Shown here: positions 1 through 4,365 of the stretch, piece by piece
Position numbering within the stretch: the first letter of the stretch is position 1
Layout: each line of letters begins with the position of its first letter
Source of the DNA: a bacterium
GTDB lineage: Bacteria > Verrucomicrobiota > Verrucomicrobiia > Limisphaerales > UBA11358
Assembly (NCBI GenBank): GCA_021781185.1
Contig: JAJXXI010000370.1
Span: 1-5,060, forward strand
Direction: 5' to 3'
DNA: 5,060 bases
The notes under the pieces: model-generated
What the model was told of the DNA's origin: nothing
Databases searched by the model: none
The model's input: only the letters and a program-made list of their open reading frames with translations
Position numbers and translations under genes: made by a program

Positions 1-204
1 GATGAACGGATGGTTCATCCGTGCGGTGACGTTCCAGTCAATCGCGCGCACGTCGTCGCCGGGCTGGTATTCGCGCACCTCGTCGAAGTTCATGCCCTGG
101 CCCTTGAAGACGGAATGATATTGGCCTGCGAGCGTTTCGGTCACGACGCGGTTCGTGCGCAGCTCGATCTGCCGGATTTTTTTGAGAATCTCGCGGGGAA
201 TCAT
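1..204 (-). CDS. DUF58 domain protein, N-terminal 68 codons (runs off left edge)
   Basis: Reading leftwards from ATG at 204-202, the frame stays open for 68 codons to the window edge. The protein starts MIPREILKKIRQIEL and contains the conserved DUF58 block: F-K-G-Q-G-M-N-F at about residues 33-40, V-R-E-Y-Q-P-G-D-D at 43-51 and A-I-D-W-N-V-T-A-R at 54-62. DUF58 proteins are usually about 290-430 residues and often carry a VWA-like domain further on, so most of the gene lies outside the window. The family is typically encoded next to MoxR ATPases and is presumed to be their partner in envelope or stress functions. Here the gene is cut off from moxR by about 2.2 kb holding a sigma/DUF1398 pair and an opposite-strand TA cassette. 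I see no Shine-Dalgarno before the ATG, because the upstream bases are a heptamer array. Its first 50 bases recur at 955-1004. The family call is firm, but the exact role is unknown. Confidence 0.9.
   Translation of the reverse strand, partial: MIPREILKKIRQIELRTNRVVTETLAGQYHSVFKGQGMNFDEVREYQPGDDVRAIDWNVTARMNHPFI
142..204 (-). repeat. Direct repeat, copy A (5' end of the intact DUF58 gene)
   Basis: Bases 155-204 are identical to 955-1004 (50 of 50). Extending to 142-204 versus 942-1004 gives 60 matches in 63, with mismatches at 147, 148 and 154. The repeat ends exactly at the DUF58 start codon: 205 onward and 1005 onward are unrelated. Both copies point the same way and lie 800 bases apart. 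This copy continues into a normal DUF58 coding sequence. Confidence 0.95.
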
Positions 205-209
205 AAGGC

Positions 210-237
210 GCGTGATGCGTGATGCGTGACACGTGAC
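210..237. repeat. Four-unit tandem heptamer array
   Basis: Four consecutive 7-base units are visible: GCGTGAT (210-216), GCGTGAT (217-223), GCGTGAC (224-230) and ACGTGAC (231-237). The array lies in the 81-base gap between the divergent DUF58 start (204) and antitoxin start (286), so it replaces the space where ribosome binding and promoter signals for DUF58 would be expected. Short heptamer arrays of this kind may change length by slippage. They could also be a protein-binding array, but nothing in the sequence settles that. Confidence 0.85.
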
Positions 238-285
238 GGGAAAAACTCTGCTTGCACGCTTAAACCAACGGAGTAAATTGCCGCC

Positions 286-507
286 ATGAGTGCGACCCAA
301 GTTTTGGAGCAAATCCACAAACTGCCGTTCGAGGAACAATACCAAGTCTTTGAACGTCTCCGCGACGAATTCGACCCAGAACTCACGCCGGAGCAGGTAG
401 CCGAACTCGAACGCCGCGCTGAAGATGCGCTAAAAAATCCCGGACGCGGCAAACCCGTCGAGCAGGTCTTTGCTGAAATCGAGGAACGCCTGCGCGCCAA
501 GAAATGA
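286..507 (+). CDS. Antitoxin of the addiction-module component family (TIGR02574 / PF09720-like)
   Basis: This 73-residue protein begins MSATQVLEQIHKLPFEEQYQVFERL and continues with E-L-T-P-E-Q-V-A-E-L-E-R-R-A-E-D-A-L-K-N-P-G at about residues 32-53. It ends with V-E-Q-V-F-A-E-I-E-E-R-L. The pattern of a short N-terminal helix, a LTPEQ-AEL-RR helix, a NPG turn and a V--V---I helix is that of putative addiction-module antitoxins paired with ParE/RelE toxins. It should bind and neutralise the product of the next gene and probably represses the pair. A GGAG lies at 270-273, 12 bases before the ATG, which is a little distant. The stop codon overlaps the toxin start in ATGA (504-507), typical of a translationally coupled TA operon. 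It lies on the strand opposite to the surrounding Bat genes. The family call rests on motif memory. Confidence 0.85.
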   Translation: MSATQVLEQIHKLPFEEQYQVFERLRDEFDPELTPEQVAELERRAEDALKNPGRGKPVEQVFAEIEERLRAKK

Positions 508-812
508 CTTTTACGGTCATAGTTGAGGCTGGCGCGGAACAGGACTGGCATGAAGCCGTCATGTTTTATGACAAGCGCGAGCCGGGAGTCAGTCATCGGT
601 TGAACATCGCGCTTCGGGAATTGCTCAACACCCTCGCTCACCAGCCTGAACGATTTCTTCGCGCTACTCCCAAAACCCGAAAAGCCAAAGTTCCACCGCC
701 GTGGCCTTACTCGGTTTACTTCACCATCAACACAGAACACCGTGAAGTTAAAATTCTTGCCGTCTGGCATGGGGCGAGGAATCCGGCGGAACTGCGGCGA
801 CGATTGAAATGA
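504..812 (+). CDS. RelE/ParE-superfamily toxin
   Basis: This 102-residue protein follows the ParE/RelE fold in order: an N-terminal beta strand (F-T-V-I-V-E), then A-E-Q-D-W-H-E-A-V-M-F-Y-D and an amphipathic helix H-R-L-N-I-A-L-R-E-L-L-N-T-L. H-Q-P-E-R-F comes next, followed by the C-terminal block P-Y-S-V-Y-F-T-I-N at about 68-76 and E-V-K-I-L-A-V-W-H-G-A-R-N-P at 81-94. These are the hallmarks of plasmid-stabilisation toxins (PF05016). Family members either cleave ribosome-bound mRNA (RelE) or poison gyrase (ParE); the sequence does not let me choose. The length is normal for the family, so it appears intact. The start overlaps the antitoxin stop by four bases and there is no separate ribosome binding site, so translation should be coupled. 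The two genes form a complete module inside the DUF58 region. Confidence 0.88.
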   Translation: MTFTVIVEAGAEQDWHEAVMFYDKREPGVSHRLNIALRELLNTLAHQPERFLRATPKTRKAKVPPPWPYSVYFTINTEHREVKILAVWHGARNPAELRRRLK

Positions 813-941
813 ACTAGCAGGAGCGCAGCGTTCACGCCGCTTCAACGTGCGAATGGAATTGTGCGCCGTATTCGTTTTGGACGCGGCGGATGTGCGGACG
901 GTGAAGCGGGCTGAAGCCCGCGCGCCGGGCGCGATCCCGGG
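813..941. repeat. Hairpin-rich non-coding tail behind the toxin gene (REP-like)
   Basis: I see no gene in this gap. Three inverted repeats are visible. One is GCAGCGT-tc-ACGCCGC (825-840, one mismatch). The second is GCGGGC-tgaa-GCCCGC (906-921, perfect). The third is CCGGG-cgcgat-CCCGG (925-940, perfect). The first two resemble short palindromic units that I recall as dispersed in verrucomicrobial genomes, but I cannot confirm copy number here. None is followed by a T-run on either strand, so a classic intrinsic terminator is not supported. The folds could still slow transcription coming from either side. Confidence 0.6.
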
Positions 942-1004
942 CACGAGACGGTTAGTGCGCAGCTCGATCTGCCGGATTTTTTTGAGAATCTCGCGGGGAA
1001 TCAT
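942..1004 (-). pseudogene. Orphan 5' stub of a DUF58 gene (direct repeat, copy B)
   Basis: Starting at ATG 1004-1002 on the minus strand, codons 1-19 encode the same residues as the intact DUF58 gene at 204 (MIPREILKKIRQIELRTNR). The next two codons are L-V instead of V-V, after which similarity stops and hairpin-rich DNA follows. Of the three base differences inside the homologous part, two are synonymous (ACT/ACG, CGT/CGC) and one is the conservative V-to-L change. That looks like a diverged coding sequence, not random decay. The stub begins 14 bases after the DUF1398 stop codon, where a DUF58 gene would be expected in the operon. It therefore probably marks the original gene start, or an incoming homologous start, at one end of an insertion. 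It is not a functional DUF58 gene. Confidence 0.8.
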
Positions 1005-1018
1005 GCGGTGAAAAATGA

Positions 1019-1438
1019 TTAAGTATGATTCGCAGTTTTAGCGGGTTCAGTTCCGGGAAAACATTCGGTATGCTGTTCGCCCTGACGGCCAAAGTAGGTG
1101 ACTCGTTGCCCGCGCAGAAAGGCGAAGTAGGCCTGCGCGCCGGCTGTCATCGCGCGCCGGGTGAAGTCGCGGAACTTTTGACCGTTCCGCTGGCTGTCCA
1201 AAATATCTGCACGAAGCGCAGCGGTGTCAAAATCGGTAGCGACCGGTGGCAAACCTTCGTAATTAATGGGCGTCACAACTGCGTCGCCCTCCGCGCTGTA
1301 AAAAGTCTTGCGCAGTCCGACGTAATCCACATGGTAATACTCCACGCCGGCTGCGAGCAATTGGCCGACGACTTCTGGAAAGGACATCTTTCCGTCCAGA
1401 GTTTTGCGAGCTGTTTCGGTGATTATTTTCGTATTCAT
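1019..1438 (-). CDS. DUF1398 family protein
   Basis: The 139-residue product starts MNTKIITETARKTLDGKMSF. It shows the DUF1398 pattern (family of E. coli YbcV): F-P-E-V-V-G-Q-L-L-A-A-G-V-E-Y-Y-H-V-D-Y at about 20-39, then K-T-F-Y-S-A-E-G-D at 44-52. F-R-D-F-T-R-R-A-M-T-A-G-A-Q-A-Y-F comes later at about 90-106, followed by R-V-T-Y-F-G-R-Q-G-E near the C-terminus. No biochemical function is established for the family. I chose ATG 1438 over an in-frame TTG at 1489 because family similarity begins here and the longer version would overlap the promoter and leader. Only a weak purine-rich stretch (AAAAGACG) precedes the ATG. The gene lies downstream of an ECF sigma gene with an ECF-style promoter between them, so it is a likely target of that sigma factor. 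There is no signal peptide or membrane segment, so the product is presumably cytoplasmic. Confidence 0.85.
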   Translation of the reverse strand: MNTKIITETARKTLDGKMSFPEVVGQLLAAGVEYYHVDYVGLRKTFYSAEGDAVVTPINYEGLPPVATDFDTAALRADILDSQRNGQKFRDFTRRAMTAGAQAYFAFLRGQRVTYFGRQGEQHTECFPGTEPAKTANHT

Positions 1439-1494
1439 ATTCGTCTTTTGGTTAATTGTTATTTTGTTATTGCCCAATGGGGGCCTCAATTAAA

Positions 1495-1522
1495 TAGACA
1501 ACTGGAAAATACGACTGTGACA
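1495..1522 (-). promoter_or_regulatory. ECF-type sigma promoter for the DUF1398 gene (TGTCACA-N16-GTCTA)
   Basis: On the minus strand, TGTCACA (1522-1516) is followed after 16 bases by GTCTA (1499-1495). This matches the shape of promoters used by several ECF sigma groups, such as the TGTCACA...CGTC motif described for ECF41. Transcription would start near 1488-1490, giving a leader of about 50 bases before the DUF1398 ATG at 1438. The site lies just after the sigma stop codon (1541). That the neighbouring sigma factor recognises it is an inference. Confidence 0.6.
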
Positions 1523-1540
1523 GTTCGCGTGGAAAAATTT

Positions 1541-2392
1541 TCAATTCCTGTCAAAACCCGATTGCGAAAGGATTTCGTGTAGTTTTTGCGCGAGGTCGGG
1601 TCCGGCCAAAAACGGCTGCGTTTGGTAAAGTTCCGCGTGCTTTCGATCCAGCGATTGCAATTCATCCAAACGGCCGGCGGCACGCTCGCGCACATCGGCA
1701 ATCCGGTCTTTGGAAAATTTCAGATTGTTCGCGTCCAGCCAGCCGTTCCGCATAAAACCGTTAGTCTTCTTTGCGCAACGGCATGGATTGGCCTGGTTCA
1801 CCAAGCCGCACTTGTTGTTCATGAACTCATACAAATCATGCCGCGCGCGTGACAGCAACTGCCGAAAATTTGCCGCACTTTCACCCATTGCTTCCGCGCC
1901 GATTTCACTTTTCTCGCCAAAGACTTCACCCAGAATGAACGCCAGCCGTTGCCGTCGATCCAAACACATCAACATTGCCGTGATGCAACCCAGTTTCGCT
2001 TCTTCCACTAAAACTTTCGTTTCAACTGGCAACGCACGTTCGTCCGGTAAATCCTCATCCTTCACGCCATCCAGTGATTCGCCCATGCTCGTGAACGTCA
2101 TCTTCTGCTCTTCCATCTCCGACTTGCGAACATTCAGAAGATGGTTCACCGCGATGCGATACAGCCATGTGCGAAACGCGCTATTACCGGCAAATGTGCT
2201 CAACTTGGTCACCGCTTTGATGAGAATTTCCTGCGTGGCGTCTTCCGCCACTTCGCGCCGCCAGACCATGCGCAACGCCAAATTGAACACCCACGATTGA
2301 TGTTGCCGCACAAGTGCGTCCAATGCGTCCATGTCTCCGTCTCTCGCTTTTGAAACCAAGTTTTCGTCCGTCTCAGAAAATATTGTGTTCAT
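1541..2392 (-). CDS. ECF-like RNA polymerase sigma factor with a cysteine-containing C-terminal extension
   Basis: With ATG 2392 the product has 283 residues. Region 2 spans about 27-90 (L-V-R-Q-H-Q-S-W-V-F-N-L-A, then D-A-T-Q-E-I-L-I-K and F-R-T-W-L-Y-R-I-A-V-N). An acidic linker follows, and region 4 spans about 141-191, with a helix-turn-helix ending in N-F-R-Q-L-L-S-R-A-R. These two domains bind the -10 and -35 elements. About 90 further residues follow, starting CGLVNQANPCRCAKKT, with cysteines at about 195, 204 and 206, and then a charged helical tail. Ordinary ECF factors end after region 4, so this extension may sense metal or redox state or replace an anti-sigma factor. An alternative GTG start at 2404 overlaps the moxR stop (GTGA), suggesting translational coupling; neither start has a strong Shine-Dalgarno. 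No anti-sigma gene is visible nearby. Sampled lines have lower GC than moxR. Confidence 0.88.
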   Translation of the reverse strand: MNTIFSETDENLVSKARDGDMDALDALVRQHQSWVFNLALRMVWRREVAEDATQEILIKAVTKLSTFAGNSAFRTWLYRIAVNHLLNVRKSEMEEQKMTFTSMGESLDGVKDEDLPDERALPVETKVLVEEAKLGCITAMLMCLDRRQRLAFILGEVFGEKSEIGAEAMGESAANFRQLLSRARHDLYEFMNNKCGLVNQANPCRCAKKTNGFMRNGWLDANNLKFSKDRIADVRERAAGRLDELQSLDRKHAELYQTQPFLAGPDLAQKLHEILSQSGFDRN

Positions 2393-2400
2393 AAAGATTT

Positions 2401-3390
2401 TCACGGCACGGGCAGTTCATCAAAGATTTTCTGGATGACCGTTTCGCTGGTCTTTTCCTCAGCCTCGGCTTCGTAGGTGATGGCCACGCGGTGGCGCAGC
2501 ACATCCATGCCGATGCTCTTCACGTCCTGCGGCGTCACGTAGCCGCGGCCCTTGAGGAACGCATACGCCTTGGCCGCCAGCGTCAGCGCGATGGTCGCGC
2601 GCGGCGACGCGCCGAGCTGGATGAAATCCTTCACCGCGATCTTGTAATGGTCCGGGTCGCGCGTGGCGCAGACGAGGTCAACGATGTAATCCTTCACCTT
2701 GTCGTCCACGTATATGTCGTTGATGATTTCGCGCGCCTTGAGAATTTGCTCCGGCGTGACGACGGCGCTGCACGTCGGCGTGCCGCTCGTTTTCGCCATC
2801 ACTTCGAGAATCTGCCGCTCCTCGGAGCGCGTCGGGTAGCCGATCTTGAGCTTGAGCATGAAACGGTCAACCTGCGCTTCGGGCAGTGGATACGTGCCTT
2901 CCTGCTCAATCGGATTTTGCGTGGCGAGCACGAGGAACGGTTCTTCAAGCTTGAATGTGTTTTCACCAATCGTCACCTGGCGTTCCTGCATGGCTTCGAG
3001 TAACGCGCTCTGCACCTTGGCCGGCGCGCGGTTGATTTCGTCGGCAAGGACGAGGTTGGCGAACACCGGGCCTTTGCGCGTGGTGAACCCGCCAGATTGC
3101 GGGTTGTAAATCTGCGTGCCGATGACGTCGGCGGGCAGCATGTCGGGCGTAAATTGCAGGCGCGAGAATTTCACGCTGATGCACGCGGCCATGGATTTCA
3201 CGGCCAAAGTTTTTGCAAGACCGGGCACGCCTTCCAAAAGAACGTGGCCGTTGGCCAGCAGGCCGATGACCAGTCGCTCGGTGAGATATTGCTGCCCGAC
3301 GATGACTTTGCCGAGTTCGCTAAACAGCGGCTGGGTGAAGCTGCTGGCTTCCTTGACCGCTTCGTTGATGGCGTTGATTCCTGTGCTCAT
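2401..3390 (-). CDS. moxR: MoxR-family AAA+ ATPase
   Basis: This 329-residue protein is full length for MoxR (about 310-340). Visible motifs are Walker A G-V-P-G-L-A-K-T (54-61), Walker B L-V-L-A-D-E (113-118) followed by I-N-R-A-P, and sensor 1 A-T-Q-N-P (156-160). It also has an arginine in Q-V-D-R-F (about 176) and sensor 2 G-A-S-P-R-A (260-265). MoxR ATPases are cytoplasmic chaperone-like hexamers that work with VWA, DUF58 and Bat proteins in cofactor insertion, envelope integrity or stress tolerance. The gene lies 153 bases downstream of the BatE-like gene, and its stop codon overlaps an alternative GTG start of the sigma gene. Before the ATG there is only a weak GGAAAAAAG. In many genomes the next gene would be DUF58; here that gene is displaced by two accessory modules. 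All catalytic motifs are intact, so the enzyme should be active. Confidence 0.96.
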   Translation of the reverse strand: MSTGINAINEAVKEASSFTQPLFSELGKVIVGQQYLTERLVIGLLANGHVLLEGVPGLAKTLAVKSMAACISVKFSRLQFTPDMLPADVIGTQIYNPQSGGFTTRKGPVFANLVLADEINRAPAKVQSALLEAMQERQVTIGENTFKLEEPFLVLATQNPIEQEGTYPLPEAQVDRFMLKLKIGYPTRSEERQILEVMAKTSGTPTCSAVVTPEQILKAREIINDIYVDDKVKDYIVDLVCATRDPDHYKIAVKDFIQLGASPRATIALTLAAKAYAFLKGRGYVTPQDVKSIGMDVLRHRVAITYEAEAEEKTSETVIQKIFDELPVP

Positions 3391-3543
3391 TTTTTATTAA
3401 ATCTTTTTTCCGGTTCCGATGGACAAAATTCTGACAGCAAAATTTTCTTGTTGTTCAAATGCAATTTGACCGGTGGGGCGAGCGTCCTCGCGAGCCATTC
3501 TGGCTTCAGATTGCGGCTCGCCAGGAGTCTCGCGAATTTACTT
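3391..3543. repeat. Intergenic palindromic repeat between the BatE-like gene and moxR
   Basis: This 153-base gap has no gene. Its left part (3391-3470) is AT-rich. Its right part holds a compact palindromic element: a perfect hairpin GCGAG-cgtc-CTCGC at 3478-3491, and a 7-base inverted repeat GCGAGCC (3490-3496) with GGCTCGC (3515-3521) separated by 18 bases. The minus-strand reading of 3477-3496 ends in CGAGGACGCTCGCC, a motif I recall as a dispersed element in verrucomicrobial genomes, although no second full copy lies in this window. It could uncouple moxR expression from the upstream bat genes. Confidence 0.55.
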
Positions 3544-4365
3544 TTACGCCCCCGGCAAAACCTCCACTTGCTTCGCCGGCAGCCAGCCGGTTTTGCCGGC
3601 ACCATTCGCGACTTGCAGCCAGTCATCGTGCCGGTCCAACACAGAAAGCTCCGCGCCGTCGTGCAAAGTGAAGGCATTTTGCGCCTCGGCAAACGGGCCG
3701 CTTCGCGCGGTTGCCTCGGCCTCGGTCACCACGGCGGTTTGATCATTAAAATGACTGGCCGCCTGCAAGCCCAGAATGGTGGCGGAGAAAACCGTCAACC
3801 CCACGACCAGCCGTGTCACGCTGCGCAACTTCGGCACCAGTGCGGGACGAATTTGTCGTGCAGCAAACAAGCTCAACGTGAGCCAGAACAACACCGCCGT
3901 CAGCACGGTGCCTTCGTTCAGGCTCAGCGTATCGAGCCAGCCTTGCCAGCGGTTTTCGCGAGTCGTGTCTCCCTGGACCTGGTTGCGGACAAAATCGAGG
4001 TTGGCCCGGAGTTCGGAATCGCGCGGCGTCAACAGCGCGGCCCGCCGATACGCGGCGATGGCCTTGCCCAGATGGCCGGCCTTGTATTCCGCATTGCCCG
4101 CGTTGAACAGCAGCGCCGGCGATTGTTCGCCGGTCTGGAGAATTTTTTCGTAGGCGGTTGCCGCCTCGGCAAATTTGCCCTCCGCATAAAGTTTGTTGGC
4201 GGCGGAAAAGCCGGCGTTCATGTCCACCGCGAAAAGATTTCCCGCCAGGAGAAATGCGATCGCCAATGCAAAAAACCGGCAGGAGACGACGCGAAGCGTG
4301 GCTGGTTTGCGGGTCCGAGACGCGTTGCCCCCGCTCCAGCGGGAAATGGATGGATGCCGTTTCAC
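3544..4365 (-). CDS. batE: BatE-like membrane protein (TPR repeats plus SH3 domain)
   Basis: From GTG 4365 the product has 273 residues. In order these are: a basic N-terminus and a signal-like hydrophobic stretch at about 31-46 (F-F-A-L-A-I-A-F-L-L-A-G), a TPR region at about 52-126 (N-K-L-Y-A-E-G-K-F-A-E-A-A-T-A-Y, then N-A-G-N-A-E-Y-K-A-G), two membrane helices at about 152-172 and 183-204, and a C-terminal bacterial SH3-like domain at about 211-270 ending W-L-Q-V-A, then G-K-T-G-W-L-P. This matches BatE of Bat operons, which presumably uses the TPR and SH3 parts to bind partners in the envelope. The GTG start is favoured because a near-perfect AGGAGGTG lies five bases upstream and the codon overlaps the batD stop (GTGA). 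The frame continues upstream to an ATG at 4467, but that extension lies wholly within batD and is not family-like. Gene identity is by domain order. Confidence 0.88.
   Translation of the reverse strand: MKRHPSISRWSGGNASRTRKPATLRVVSCRFFALAIAFLLAGNLFAVDMNAGFSAANKLYAEGKFAEAATAYEKILQTGEQSPALLFNAGNAEYKAGHLGKAIAAYRRAALLTPRDSELRANLDFVRNQVQGDTTRENRWQGWLDTLSLNEGTVLTAVLFWLTLSLFAARQIRPALVPKLRSVTRLVVGLTVFSATILGLQAASHFNDQTAVVTEAEATARSGPFAEAQNAFTLHDGAELSVLDRHDDWLQVANGAGKTGWLPAKQVEVLPGA

Larger units (their letters stand above)
205..1004. mobile_element. Possible 800-bp inserted unit carrying a TA cassette, bounded by direct repeats
   Basis: The DNA between the two repeat copies, plus one copy of the repeat, makes an 800-base unit. 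It contains a heptamer array (210-237), the antitoxin and toxin genes (286-812, plus strand) and a hairpin-rich tail (813-941). There is no transposase or integrase gene, and I see no terminal inverted repeats. A 50-63 base direct repeat is far longer than the usual transposon target duplication. The structure therefore fits duplication, homologous recombination with a related DUF58 locus, or integration that rebuilds the 5' end of its target. Calling it mobile is an inference from structure only. Confidence 0.4.

Noticed and set aside
210..237. CRISPR array
   Set aside because: The units are contiguous 7-base repeats with no spacers, and no cas genes are present.
252..279. Sigma-70 promoter before the antitoxin (TTGCAC, 16-base spacer, TAAATT)
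   Set aside because: The match is weak, and it would start transcription at about the ATG, downstream of the GGAG that might serve as ribosome binding site. Not strong enough to annotate.
906..921. Intrinsic terminator for the toxin operon or the DUF1398 transcript
   Set aside because: The GCGGGC/GCCCGC hairpin is perfect, but no run of T follows it on either strand.
1439..1489. Upstream TTG start for the DUF1398 gene
   Set aside because: It would add 17 non-conserved residues and begin almost at the predicted transcription start. ATG 1438 fits the family N-terminus.
1025..1582. Plus-strand frame of 185 codons opposite DUF1398
   Set aside because: DUF1398 on the minus strand matches a known family over its length, and this frame also runs through the intergenic promoter. 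No motif is seen in its product.
1710..2300. Plus-strand frame of 196 codons opposite the sigma gene
   Set aside because: The minus-strand frame has intact sigma regions 2 and 4. The plus-strand product is a serine/arginine-rich shadow without family features.
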